From Papaver somniferum (Eukaryota > Streptophyta > Magnoliopsida > Ranunculales > Papaveraceae), in assembly GCF_003573695.1 (NCBI RefSeq), contig NC_039358.1, positions 193,416,418 through 193,480,417 on the forward strand: a stretch of DNA of 64,000 nucleotides, written 5' to 3'. Position numbers and translations under genes: made by a program. Below, piece by piece: positions 11,333 through 24,323 of the stretch. The first letter of the stretch is position 1. Each line of letters starts with the position of its first letter. A model generated the notes under the pieces. That model was not told where the DNA came from. It saw only the letters and a list, made by a program, of their open reading frames with translations, and searched no databases.

Positions 11333-12333
11333 TTTACAACAAAAAATACAAACCCTAATTCGAAACCCTAAAATTTTGGGGAAAATCAAATTCTCTCACC
11401 AATTTTCTGAATTAAGCTCGACCCATGCCCTGTTGATGTTCCCTCTGCTCCTCCTCTGCTCCACAGCTCCCAATTCAGTCTACTGATGCCCTAGCTTTTC
11501 TCTTTCTTATCTGTAGCACCTAGGGTTGATGCTAAGAACAAGAAAGGGAAATACTAGGGAGCTGGATGATGGTGAAGCTCGAGGTGGTGATGGAAGAGAT
11601 GGTGGTGGCGTACATGGTGTTGCAGTTGCAGCTCTGCAACTGTCGGGTGGAGGAAGATGAGATCGAGTTTTGGGAAGAAGGGGGTGTTTGGGTGGTAGTA
11701 TAGGCTTTGGTGCTAGGGTGTGAGGCGGGATTATCTGAGTCGATGTTTGGCGAGATGATCCGTAGGATGTGACGATGGTAGGTGGATCCAACGATGAGGT
11801 GGGAGGCTATGGGTAGCGACCGTCGGATGGAGGAATACAACGAAATGGACGGCCCAAGATGGAGATCGGCGCTGCGATGTAAAGCAGGAGCTTCGGAGAT
11901 TGATGTGCGACGATGGAGCGACCGTAGGATGCTGAGATGCTTCAATCTGACGGCTGAAATCCGATACGGGCTTGGGTAGTGGAAATGGGTTTGAGAAAGG
12001 GTTTTGGGCCTTGGGTATGCCAGGCCCATAACTTCTTTAAGAACAATTCCTCCTTCTTGAGCCCATTTCTACCCTCTTGGTCTTGTGCACAACATTCTTC
12101 GCGGCTTCCTTGCGTAATTCCTCCCGGCTTTTCACTACTTTTCTGCTCTTTTTGCTCCTCACTTCATCCAGATTTTATTTGTTACCTAAAAATGAAAAAT
12201 TAAGTAAGAAAAATATTTATTCTTGAAAACAATGAAAATACAGAATATGGGATAAAATGTAGAATTAATGCACAAAAGATGAGTTAAATGCCAACAAAAA
12301 TATATATAAATATGCACTATTTAGCACTCATCA

Positions 12334-13717
12334 AATACCCCCAAACCTGAATTTTACTTGTCCTCAAGTAAAAAAAAACTAAGGAAATCCTACCTATACC
12401 ACTGTCGCTGGTCTCTCGAATGCATTTAGCGTATGCACTAAGCCTTTTAAACCACTAAGTGTCCCTAGTGGACGAGTTGAAGTCTCGTGAAGGTTTACCA
12501 GAGGTGTGCCTACAAAACCTAAGGACAAAATATAAGCTCATATTCCATCAAATGTGACATGTGCAAGACAGTAGAAGCTCACAGCAAAATGGAGATGTCA
12601 ATCTAGCTATCAAGGCACAATCCTAGCACTGATAACAAAAAAAGACATGTGATAAGAGTGTAAAGTGTATCTACACATGTGTAAAGAAAGATCTGAAGTT
12701 ATGACTACTAATCACCAAGAGATAGTTTCTCAGGCTAAGAACTGAGGTCGAAATCTAGCTAGCTGTCCGGACTTTACGAGAATTGTGAATGAGTTGGAGG
12801 TATTTCACAATTACTCGCGTTGTACATCAATGGCATACACCCTCCTTGCTTATTACAATGAAACAACAAAATGACTCTTATTTACATTGACTACTCTCTT
12901 TTTATTTTTGGAACAAGAGATGATGGAATTGATAAATACTTGATTTTTTTGTATTTTTTCTGATATTTTTTTTCTGAATATATACATCGTTTTTTTTTTT
13001 TTTTTTTTTGAACAAGCAAACACTTTTGATACATATACAAAAGGAAACAAAAGATTACATGACACTTTGCAAGAGGTAGCCCTTTTTGATGCACCCAGTT
13101 AAATTCGATGGTTGTCTTTCTTAATGTAACCTCCACCTTCTATCCCAACCAACCAAAGAACAAGCTAGTCAAGTTTCGTTCAGTATTCTAAAGTGATTGG
13201 CAATCGTAACTTCCTATCAAACACCTTGAAGATCGAGGCCATACATGTATTGGTAGATCGTGCGCGTGCAAATTTCTTATCACTATGTGAATTGTGCTAG
13301 AATCAGGGTGCCTAAATATCTAGACTAAGACTCCTAATAATTACATATTTGCACAAGAGTCAACATTTCAAGGTAAATGAGCTCCATTTTTTTTATGATT
13401 TTTCATTTTTTAATTTTTTTTTGGAATTTTTCAATTTTTTCAAAAGAAGGAGTTCGTTTTCAATTATAGCATATTATCGTGGTATCTACTCTATACCCCC
13501 AAACCTAAACTAAACATTGTCCTCAATGTTTCAAAATATGGAAAGAATTAAAATGCAACATATGGAAAGGGACATGCTGAGTAGAGTAAAAGGAGAGAGA
13601 ATACCCGATTTCGGCGAAAGCAGAATTAAAACTCCGTTTATTCAAGGCAAAAATCCAACATATTTGAACCGAGATCATATTGGATTAGCAAAATATATAC
13701 AAAAGGAACAAAAGTTT
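12334..13717 (-). other. 3' non-coding part of the left gag unit, with polypurine tract
   Basis: The complement of the polypurine tract lies at 12334-12350, next to LTR A. Then come about 1.4 kb that are highly similar to 17902-19374 in the second unit, including a T tract at about 12990-13010 that is far longer in the second copy. No domain could be recognised; the small frames present are not conserved as proteins. In autonomous relatives this space is largely occupied by pol, so pol has been lost from the lineage. Confidence 0.7.
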
Positions 13718-15226
13718 TTAAAATATTTTATCTACTGGATTATATACAAAAAATTCACCATACACTAACAATCTAAAGAGTTGAGGATCAACCCAAAAGA
13801 CAAAGTGTAGACATTTCAACAGCTTCACACAATAATAACAGGAAAGAAACGCAAGTGAAACTGTGAAACAAAATGAGCTACCCCCAAACCTGGATTTTAC
13901 AGAAGATATAATTTTGAAAACAAAATCGCGCAGTTTTGGGGGTTCATCATGCACAAGGTCTAGCTCAAAATGAACTGTGCTAGGGACGGGCAAACATGCA
14001 ATTTCCAACTGTGGTTCCTCAAATGTATTATATTTGGAAGCAAAATAGTCCAAGAGGACTTGGGAAGCACACAGTTCCAAACCTAGGTTAGGAATTTTCA
14101 GAAAAATTGGTTTTACAATATTGGCACAAACCAAATCTAGGTTGGGTGGAAGGCCATCAGATTGTGACTTAGGTAGAAGAATAGGCATATCATTATCGAT
14201 CAAATCAAAATCTTCTAACTCATCTACACATGTCACATCATGCTCACAATCATCAATCAAATTGGCAAGATTACAATCAGAATTATCAACATCATCAACA
14301 GATTTATTCTCGTGTATCGGCACATCAGGGGAAACATCACATGGAATACTAGAAGAAATATCATGCATTAAGGTCGGGGCAGAGAAGCCTAATGTATTTG
14401 AACCCAAAGGTTCCATAACATTTTCAGTATAGACATGTTCTTCTAACATAACATCATAATCATCATCATCATCATGGTAGACATTTTGCAATCTAGGATA
14501 ATTTTCAATCCTAAGGTCGGAGCTATTACAAGAATAAAACTCTAATTCATGGGGATGATTCATATCATGTGGTGTTGTTCCTGTTTCCCTAACGGATTCC
14601 CATTGATGGGTTTTTTCTGCAATCTCGGCTAAAAAATTCCATGCATCATCCACAGATTTATCAATAAATTCACCATTACACATAGACTCAACCATGGTTC
14701 GAGAGTTAAAGTCTAGTCCCTCATAGAGGATGACGACAAGTCTCCACTTCTCAATTCCATGGTGCGGACATTCACTCAACAAATCATTAAAACGTTCAAA
14801 ATAGTGAAAAACAGTTTCCTCATCCAATTGGACAAAACAATTGATACTTTGACGAATAGCGATGGTCCTATGGTGTGGAAAGAATTTTTTGAAAAATAGA
14901 TCTGTGAGTTGTTCCCAAGTGGTGATTGATTGTGGTCTCAAACCGTAAAACCATGTTTTGGCCCTTTCCTTTAAAGAAAATGTAAACAAACGCAATTTCA
15001 GAGAGTCTTCGGACAAATGATCAGGTTGCATAGTCCGACAAATTTGTTCAAACTCCCTCACATGAGTATAGGGGTTCTCAGAATCGAACCCTCGAAATAT
15101 AGGAAGTATTTGTATCATGCTTGCATTTATTTTAAAAGGGTTATTGGTTTGAGGTAAGACAATACATGATAATGGAATTTGTATTGATGGATACATGTAT
15201 TCATGGAGAGCACGAGGTTGGCCCAT
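13718..15226 (-). CDS. gag: Gag polyprotein of a TR-GAG gypsy element, left copy (502 aa)
   Basis: Structural gag protein expected to form the retrotransposon particle in the cytoplasm. The ATG at 15226 gives MGQPRALHEYMYPS; five codons upstream are open but have no ATG. The retrotransposon gag domain (PF03732) covers about residues 60-210: GFDSENPYTHVREFEQICRT, then KERAKTWFYGLRPQSITTWE, FFPHHRTIAIRQSINCF, and SECPHHGIEKWRLVVILYEG with RTMVESMCNGEFIDKS, all hallmarks of Athila/Tat-type gag. An acidic, Asp-rich linker follows (about 250-390). No CCHC zinc knuckle is visible. The last 60 residues are strongly hydrophobic (SLAFLSCYYCVKLL, then FRLLVYGEFFVYN), which is odd for a gag and could be a membrane segment. 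The frame is intact and ends without pol. The right copy at 19375-20919 is closely similar, which argues for recent or maintained function. Confidence 0.85.
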   Translation of the reverse strand: MGQPRALHEYMYPSIQIPLSCIVLPQTNNPFKINASMIQILPIFRGFDSENPYTHVREFEQICRTMQPDHLSEDSLKLRLFTFSLKERAKTWFYGLRPQSITTWEQLTDLFFKKFFPHHRTIAIRQSINCFVQLDEETVFHYFERFNDLLSECPHHGIEKWRLVVILYEGLDFNSRTMVESMCNGEFIDKSVDDAWNFLAEIAEKTHQWESVRETGTTPHDMNHPHELEFYSCNSSDLRIENYPRLQNVYHDDDDDYDVMLEEHVYTENVMEPLGSNTLGFSAPTLMHDISSSIPCDVSPDVPIHENKSVDDVDNSDCNLANLIDDCEHDVTCVDELEDFDLIDNDMPILLPKSQSDGLPPNLDLVCANIVKPIFLKIPNLGLELCASQVLLDYFASKYNTFEEPQLEIACLPVPSTVHFELDLVHDEPPKLRDFVFKIISSVKSRFGGSSFCFTVSLAFLSCYYCVKLLKCLHFVFWVDPQLFRLLVYGEFFVYNPVDKIF

Positions 15227-15956
15227 TTTGAAATGACACAAAGCCCACTATTTGGTTTTAATGGGTTTTAAAAAAATTTGGTTTTTGATGGGTTTGGATT
15301 TTTGGGAAAAATTTGGTTTTGGTGGGATATAAAAGAAATTTGGTTTAAAATTGGGAACAAAAGAAAATTTTGGTTTTTTTGAATGGGAAAAAAAGATTTT
15401 TTTTTTTTTTTTTTTGTTTAAGAAAATAAAATTTGGTTTTTGAATGGGAGCAAGCCCACTGTGCAAGCCTCTAATGAAATGGAAGGAAGGCTGCGGCCCC
15501 CAATCGGTTACAAGCTCAGCTGGGTTTAAACCCAGAGTCCAAAATACAAGTCCAATGGAAAAATTTAAACAAGCCCACACAAAATAAATACAAGCCCACA
15601 AATTAAACAACAAGCCCAAAAATAAATTATTACAAACCCAAAATAGAAAAATAAAAAGCCCAAAAAATTGGGTTAATTATTACAAGCCCACAAATAAAAA
15701 ATTGGAAGCCCACAGGTTGGGTTCTCTCAATTGAATGGGTTTAGGCTTACCTTTTTAGCACAGCCCAGCTGCTCTGATATTGTTGCAAAAACCCAGTTGG
15801 GTTTTGGTTCTTTTCCTTGGTGGCGTCCCAGCAGAGGAAAAACAGGTTCAAAACAGCAGGTCCAACAGCAAATGAAGTGAAGCAGATGCAGATGCAAATG
15901 CTATGCAGTGAAATGCAAAAATAGCTAACAAAACAACAAGAAAAACACAGCACCAA
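15227..15956 (-). other. Leader of the left gag unit, low complexity
   Basis: Between primer site and gag start, the sequence is made of short recurring words (AAGCCCA, AATTTGGTTTT, T tracts at about 15399-15416). It is shared with 20920-21730 of the second unit, where about 100 bp are inserted around 21170-21270. No reading frame is conserved. Confidence 0.6.
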
Positions 15957-15974
15957 TCCCCGGCAGCGGCGCCA
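15957..15974 (-). other. Primer-binding site, tRNA-Asp type, left gag unit
   Basis: The + strand reads TCCCCGGCAGCGGCGCCA, the 3' end of a tRNA with its CCA. From memory it differs at one base from plant tRNA-Asp. On the minus strand it therefore serves as primer site, 6 bp from LTR B. The same 18 bases occur at 21731-21748. tRNA-Asp priming is known for Athila-like elements and fits the gag. Confidence 0.75.
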
Positions 15975-15980
15975 AAAACT

Positions 15981-17901
15981 TGGTGGCTCTCTAAAAGAGT
16001 CACAAACTATACCTGCAAGTGCACAGGGTCTAGTGTATAGAACAGGGCAAGCAGGGTCGAACCACAAGGACTTGGGTGTGTATTGAAGCTACAATTTAAC
16101 TACTACTGATTCAAATTGAGGGTAACCAAAAGGGGGGGTTTGTGTCGATACGACAAAGACGTTGGCAGAGATTACAACAGTAAAATAAAGATGCAATTAC
16201 AGAGATGTTAACACTGAGAATAGAGATACTAGGAATGTCAAATCCACCACTAACTCACTCTATATATATTCAGCTAATCATACTACTCTTGTCCTTGTAA
16301 CAGATAAGGGAGATGTGTCAATTCTACCACTTACCTAAGGTGTTTCACCAATGGATGTCTCAATTGCAGCTAAAATATCAACCCAAAGCACTAATTGTCT
16401 ATTTAAGTACAACTAGTCAAAGGATTCATCACAGTCTCTAAGGCATGAGCTGCAGCACTATCAACACAGTTTTATCCTAACTACACTGGATGCCTGACAT
16501 ACAATGTGAGAGTAAAGCATTGATGCACTGAAAGTGAAACTATCCTAACAATTTTAAACATTCAAGAGTAATACAATTCACATGAATAACATAGCTGAGA
16601 CTCAGGGTTTCATCTACACCCTAGTAGAGTAAATTAGAACATAACTAACATGATGAATCACATGAACATTAACATAACAAGAACATGAACATAACAGTGA
16701 AAAATAGAATTGCAAAAAGCATAACATAACAGGACATTGAAATTAAAATTGACCCAATTAGGGGGTATCTCGGCTAACCAAGAACACCCTCTACACATAC
16801 AACACCTCCTCTATTTATACCCAAAACTATGAATTAGGGTTCCATATGCTCTTCCCCAAAAAATCCCTAAAACAGTAAAATTAGGGTTACAAAATTTTTA
16901 CCTAATTTCTCTGATAACTGCTCCTTTTCTTCGACCCATGCTTGTACTTCGCCTCCTGCTCCCTGTTCCGCTGTCAATTGCCGTGTCTAGCTTGAATTGC
17001 TTCATCAACTCCACACCCTAGGGTTCAGTGGCGTGAGTGTGGGTTTGATGAAATAATTTTGGCTAGGTGAATAGGTTTTGCAGTATGGGATGATGGGTTT
17101 TGTGTAGGTGATAGCCATGATGGCTTTTTGGAAGATGTGTGGTGGTGGTTGAGGCAGAGGCAGGCGGAGCTGGTGGCGGACATGGTTTCTGCAGAGGGAA
17201 TGGGGAAGGAGATGGGGTGAGCTCGATGGTTTGGCAGAGAAGGCGTGTTTGGTTAGCTGGTATAGGTTCGGTCGCTAGGGTGTGAGGCGGGCGTATCGAG
17301 TTTGATGTTCTGCGATGCTGAGTCACTGGATGCGAAGCTGGTAGGTAGATCGGACGGTGATGTGAAGTGAAGCTTGTAGCGACCGTCAGATTATATGATA
17401 CAACAAAATCAACGATGCCAGATGGAGTTAGGTGTTGTAGTGTTACGCGGAGATATCAAGCTTTGATGCACAGCAAGGGAGCGACCGTTGGATTCAACTA
17501 CCATCTAATCTGAAGGCTTGGAATTTCAGCGCTGTGGTGCTTGGCAGAGACTTCAGATTTTGATGCTCTATGAAGGAGCGACCGTCGGATGCTTCTGAGA
17601 ACTGATCTGATGGCTGAGAACGGAGGCGCTTTTGTGTGTAGAAAATGAGGTTGTGCGCACCATTCTTCGCGGTTTCCTTGCGTAATTTCTCCCGGCTTTT
17701 CACTACTTTTCTGCTCTTTTCGCTCCGCGACTCATCCGAACTTTATTTATTACCTAAAAATGCAAAATTAATTAATAAAAATATTTATTCTTGAAAACAA
17801 TGAAAATACAGAATATGGGATAAAATGTAGAATTAATGCACAAAAGATGAGTTAAATGCCAACAAAAAGGGATAAATATATGCACTTTTTAGCACTCATC
17901 A
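15981..17901 (-). repeat. LTR B, shared middle LTR of the gypsy array
   Basis: It serves as 5' LTR of the left unit and 3' LTR of the right unit (minus strand). It starts TGGTGGCTCTCTAAAAG on the + strand and ends CACTCATCA. Its first half is of a different subfamily from LTRs A and C: it lacks the CAG tract and has its own 5' words. Its last roughly 550 bp closely match the end of LTR C. A TATA box (complement of CTATTTATA) lies at 16811-16819. Confidence 0.8.
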
Positions 17902-19374
<1,473 letters not shown>

Positions 19375-20919
19375 TTAGAAAAATATATACAAAATGAACA
19401 AAATGGTTTTTAAAATTTTATCTACTGGATTATATACAAAAAATTCACCATACACTAACAATCTAAAGAGTTGAGGATCAACCCAAAAGACGAAGTGTAG
19501 ACATTTCAACAGCTTCACACATATATAACAGGAAAGAAACGCAAGTGAAACTGTGAAACAAAATGAGGTACCCCCAAACCTGGATTTTACAGAAGATATA
19601 GTTTTGAAAACAAAATCGCGCAGTTTCGGGGGTTCATCATGCAAAAGGTCTAGCTCGAAATGAACTGTGCTAGGGACGGGCAAACATGCTAATTCCAACT
19701 GTGGTTCCTCAAATGTATTATATTTAGAAGCAAAATAGTCCAAGAGGACTTGGGAAGCACACAGTTCCAAGCCTAGGTTAGGGATTTTCAGAAAAATTGG
19801 TTTTACAATATTGGTACAAACCAAATCTAGGTTGGGTGGAAGGCCATCAGATTGTGACTTAGGTAGAAGAATAGGCATATCATTATCAATCAAATCAAAA
19901 TCTTCTAACTCATCTACACATGTCACATCATGCTCACAATCATCAATCAGTTTAGCAAGTTCACACTCAGAATCATCAACATCATCAACAAATTCTTTCT
20001 CATGCATTGGCAAATCAGGAGAAATATCACATGGAATACTAGAAGAAATATCATGCATTAAGGTCGGGGCAGAGAAGCCTAATGTATTTGAACCCAAAGG
20101 TTCCATAACATTTTCAGTATAGACATGTTCTTCTAACATAACATCATAATCATCATCATCATCATGGTAGACATTTTGCAATCTAGGATAATTTTCAATC
20201 CTAAGGTCGGAGCTATTACAAGAATAAAACTCTAATTCATGAGGGTGACTCATATCATGTGGTGTTGTTCCTGTTTCCCTAACGGATTCCCATTGATGGG
20301 TTTTTTCTGCAATCTCGGCTAAAAAATTCCATGCATCATCCACAGATTTATCAATAAATTCACCATTACACATAGATTCAACCATGGTTCGAGATTTAAA
20401 GTCTAGTCCCTCATAGAGGATGACGACAAGTCTCCACTTCTCAATTCCATGGTGCGGACATTCACTCAACAAATCATTAAAACGTTCAAAATAGTGAAAA
20501 ACAGTTTCCTCATCCAATTGGACAAAACAATTGATATTTTGACGAATAGCGATGGTCCTATGATGTGGAAAGAATTTTTTTTGGAAAAATTGATTAGTGA
20601 GTTGTTCCCAAGTGGTGATTGATTGTGGTCTCAAACCGTAAAACCATGTTTTGGCCCTTTCCTTTAAAGAAAATGTAAACAAACGCAATTTCAGAGAGTC
20701 TTCGGACATATGATCAGGTTGCATAGTCCGGCAAATTTGTTCAAACTCCCTTACATGAGTATAGGGGTTCTCAGAATCGAACCCTCGAAATATAGGAAGT
20801 ATTTGTATCATGTTTGCATTTATTTTAAAAGGGTTATTGGTTTGAGGTAATACAATACATGATAATGGAATTTTTACTGATGGATACATGTATTCATGGA
20901 GAGCACGAGGTTGGTCCAT
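19375..20919 (-). CDS. gag: Gag polyprotein of a TR-GAG gypsy element, right copy (514 aa)
   Basis: Second, intact copy of the gag at 13718-15226, starting at the ATG at 20919 (MDQPRALHEYMYPS). The domain order is the same: gag core with KERAKTWFYGLRPQSITTWE and FFPHHRTIAIRQNINCF, Asp-rich linker, hydrophobic C-terminus. Differences are scattered substitutions, one inserted residue just before the FFPHHRT motif, and a C-terminal extension (KTILFILYIFF) caused by loss of the left copy's stop. The frame has stayed open despite the indel, which suggests either a very recent duplication or selection for gag. No pol follows; LTR B comes next after the 3' untranslated part. Confidence 0.85.
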   Translation of the reverse strand: MDQPRALHEYMYPSVKIPLSCIVLPQTNNPFKINANMIQILPIFRGFDSENPYTHVREFEQICRTMQPDHMSEDSLKLRLFTFSLKERAKTWFYGLRPQSITTWEQLTNQFFQKKFFPHHRTIAIRQNINCFVQLDEETVFHYFERFNDLLSECPHHGIEKWRLVVILYEGLDFKSRTMVESMCNGEFIDKSVDDAWNFLAEIAEKTHQWESVRETGTTPHDMSHPHELEFYSCNSSDLRIENYPRLQNVYHDDDDDYDVMLEEHVYTENVMEPLGSNTLGFSAPTLMHDISSSIPCDISPDLPMHEKEFVDDVDDSECELAKLIDDCEHDVTCVDELEDFDLIDNDMPILLPKSQSDGLPPNLDLVCTNIVKPIFLKIPNLGLELCASQVLLDYFASKYNTFEEPQLELACLPVPSTVHFELDLLHDEPPKLRDFVFKTISSVKSRFGGTSFCFTVSLAFLSCYICVKLLKCLHFVFWVDPQLFRLLVYGEFFVYNPVDKILKTILFILYIFF

Positions 20920-21730
20920 TTTGAAATGACACAAAGCCCACTATTTGGTTTTAAATGGGAAAATTTTGGTTTTTGATGGGTTTGGATTTTTGGGAAAAAT
21001 TTGGTTTTGGTGGGATATATAAAAATTTGGTTTAAAATGGGAGCAAGTAAAATTTTAGATTTTTTTTTTTTTTTTTTTTTTTTTAAAATTAAGAAAAATA
21101 AAATTTGGTTTTTGAAATGGGAGCAAGCCCACTGTGCAAGCCTCTAATGAAATGGAAGGAAGGCTGCGGCCTACGAAAATCCAAGTTTTAATTTTGAAAG
21201 TTTAATTTGGCCCAGTTGGTTAAGGCCCGACGTTTGTTTTAAAACTTTGGTTTCGAGGTCCACTTACAAGTCCACAATCAGTTATAAGCTCAGCTGGGTT
21301 TAAACCCAGAGTCTAAAATACAAGTCCAATGAAAGAATTTAAACAAGCCCACACAAAATAAATACAAGCCCACAAATTAAACAACAAGCCCAAAAATAAA
21401 TTATTACAAACCCAAAATAGAAAAATAAAAAGCCCAAAAAATTGGGTTAATTATTACAAGCCCACAATAAAAAAATTGGAAGCCCACAGGTTGGGTTCTC
21501 TCAATTGAATGGGTTTAGGCTTACCTTTTTAGCACAGCCCAGCTGCTCTGATATTGTTGCAAAAACCCAGTTGGGTTTTGGTTCTTTTCCTTAGTGGCGT
21601 CCCAGCAGAGGAAAAACAGGTTCAGAATCAGCAGGTCCAATAGCAAATGAAATGAAGCAGATGCAGATGCAAATGCTATGAATTGAAATACAAAATAGCT
21701 AAGAAAAACACAGATAAAACACAGCACCAA

Positions 21731-21748
21731 TCCCCGGCAGCGGCGCCA
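21731..21748 (-). other. Primer-binding site, tRNA-Asp type, right gag unit
   Basis: Identical 18 bases to 15957-15974 (TCCCCGGCAGCGGCGCCA on the + strand), 6 bp from LTR C, confirming that LTR C is the 5' LTR of the right unit. Confidence 0.75.
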
Positions 21749-21754
21749 AAAACT

Positions 21755-24318
21755 TGGCAGGTCCGGAGGGGTGTATAAAAATGAGCGCAATAAAAACGCG
21801 GGCCTACAGTAATACCGCAAGTGCACGGTCGTCAGTTGTAGCTCGTGCAAGTACGGGTCGATCCACAGAGATCGGGTGTGTTTCGGAAGTGTTTTAGCTA
21901 AATTGGGTTCCTAGATTTGCTTTGGGCTTAGAAGCCCTTTGGAAGTGTTGGGCTTAATGTACTACTGGGTTTGAATACCCTTTGAATGGATTGGGCTTAG
22001 TTGGTTTGTTAAACATAAAATGAACTGAGCTTGGGCTCAGTTATATTTAAAGTGCAAATGGGCTTTGGTTCTTTGTTTAAGCTTTGGGCTCAATCTCACC
22101 TGAACAGTGAAATGGCCTTTTACAGTAATTGGGCTTTGGTTATGGTCTTCTGATGAGCCCAATTTGTGCTCTGGGCTTTTGGTTTTAGAAACTGGGCTTG
22201 AGCTTTGAAAGTTGGGCTTTGTTTCAGTGAACTGATTTGAGCTTTGGGCTCAACAGTTCAACTGTGAATTGGGCTTAGGACCTTGGACTCAGTTGGCCTT
22301 AGAAGGCAGCAGCAGCTGCAGAAAGGCAGCAGCAGCAGAAGAAGCTGCAGCAGCAACAGAAATGGATTGGCAGCAGCAGGAGCAAGTGCTGCACAGCAGC
22401 TACAGGGGAAAGAAGCAATGCAGGGCAAAGAAAGAAGACAGCAGTAAGGGAAGCAACAAGAAAAGCAACAGAGTTGCAGGGAAGTGAAGCAGCAACCCTG
22501 TAGTGCAGCAGCAGAAGTGCAACAGTAGGGGGAGCAGAAATGCAGTAGAAGAAAATGTAGAAAAGCAACAGAGTTGCAAGGCCTGGAAGAAACAATCAAG
22601 GCAAAAACAAAACAAAGCATGAACAAAGCCAACAGTTGATGATGAAATTGTGGATGACAGGGAGCTAGGGGTTGAATTCACTCTAATGTTTACTGTGTAT
22701 TCTCCTATAGGAAGTTAAACACAACTATGGTATAATTTCCAAAGCACTAATTGTCTTTCTACAGCACAACTAGTCAAGAGATTATGAATTCAGCTTGAGT
22801 TGCAGCTTATCAGCAGCTCATGATCCTAACTACAAAGTATACATGGCATACATTGTGAAAGTGAGGTGATGATGAGCTAAGTTCAGGTTTTACCTAAACT
22901 TGTTTAGCTTTCTAGAGCAATGTGGTCAATATACTGCACAATACAACAATAAAGCTTCATCAAGTCCCTAGCAGGGTGATTTAGAACATGATAAGCAGCA
23001 TAACAGTAAGCTAGGGGTGGCACTAACAAGACATTTGCACATTAACAGGCATAATTACACATGAACAGGAGCACTGAACTAACAATACATCAAAACAATT
23101 ACACAACATGGCAACAAATGCATATTACAACATCATACACAGTACAATAACAAGAAGAAACATATGCAGATGATTAACAGTGCAGCAAAAATTAACATCA
23201 AACTTAACCCAATTAGGGGGAAACTTGGCTAGCCCAAGAACAGTTTTTACATCCCTAACACTTCCCTTTTATAGTTTACAAAAAATCCCCAAATTTAAGA
23301 AACCCTAAATTGAAATTAGGGTTTTTTCAATTTTCAAAATTACTCACCAAATTTCCTTGTTTGTTGTTCCTTGTCCTTCTTGTCGATGACCCATGCTCTC
23401 TTCTGCTCCTCTGCTACGAATTCAGTTCCCATCAACCTAGTTCTCTCATGTCAGAACCCTAACAGTGGGTAGGGTTAATGAAATGGGTGAAATAGGATGA
23501 TGGGTTTTGTTGTCGGTTGATGGAGATGGTGGTGTTGTCGGGTGTTTGTGGTTGTGGTGGAGCTCGAGGTCTGGTGGAGTTGCAGAGGGGTGCAGGAGAT
23601 GGTGGTTCTGCAACTGATTTTGGGAGAAGGGGAGGGTGGTCGACTGATTTGGGAAGAGGGGGGCGTTTGGTAGAGGTGTAGGGTGTTTGGTACTGTAGTG
23701 TTGAGCGGTTTCAGCGAGGGATGATGTTTCGCGATCTGGTCCGTAGGATGTGACGATGGTAGGTGGATCGGACGGTGATGCGGAGGCAAGCGAGGAGCGA
23801 CCGTCGGATGAAGGGATACAACGAAGTTAACGGCTCTAGATGGGGTTAGGTGTTGTAGTGTAAGGCGGGGATATCAAACTTTGATGAACAGCAAGGGAGC
23901 AACCGTTGGATTCAGCTACCATCTAATCTGAAGGCTTGGAATTTCAGCGCTGTGGTGCTTGGCAGAGACATCAGATTTTGATGCTCAGCAAGGAGAGACC
24001 GTCGGATGCTTCTGAGAAATGATCTGATGGCTGAGGTCGGAGGCGCTTTTGTGTGTAGAAAATGAGGTTGTGCGCACCATTCTTCGCGGCTTCCTTGCGT
24101 AATTTCTCCCGGCTTTTCACTACTTTTCTGCTCTTTTCGCTCCGCGACTCATCCGAACTTTATTTATTACCTAAAAATGCAAAATTAATTAATAAAAATA
24201 TTTATTCTTGAAAACAATGAAAATACAGAATATGGGATAAAATGTAGAATTAACGCACAAAAGATGAGTTAAATGCCAAGAATAATATATAGAAATATGC
24301 ACTTTTTAGCACTCATCA
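21755..24318 (-). repeat. LTR C (5' LTR of the right gag unit), mosaic
   Basis: Starts TGGCAGGTCCGG, ends CACTCATCA and is followed by the target duplication GGTAG. From 21755 to about 23250 it matches LTR A, apart from extra sequence near 22180-22300 and the CAG tract. From about 23760 to the end it matches LTR B instead (ACCATCTAATCTGAAGGC and following). It is thus recombinant between the two LTR types. The minus-strand TATA box is at 23274-23283. Confidence 0.85.
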
Positions 24319-24323
24319 GGTAG

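Larger units (their letters stand above)
9937..12333 (-). repeat. LTR A (3' LTR of the left gag unit)
   Basis: On the + strand it starts TGGCAGGTCCGG and ends CACTCATCA, followed by AATACCCCCAAACC, the complement of the polypurine tract. The left part (9937 to about 11300) closely matches LTR C; the right part differs from both other LTRs. It contains a CAG-rich tract at about 10380-10660 and, on the minus strand, a CTATAAATAG TATA box at 11323-11332. Reading frames seen inside it (leucine/cysteine-rich or serine-rich) are translations of the CAG tract and are not genes. Confidence 0.85.

Noticed and set aside
14121..14432. 103-codon frame on the + strand, also at 19811-20122
   Set aside because: Antisense shadow of the gag Asp-rich linker; its conservation follows from gag.
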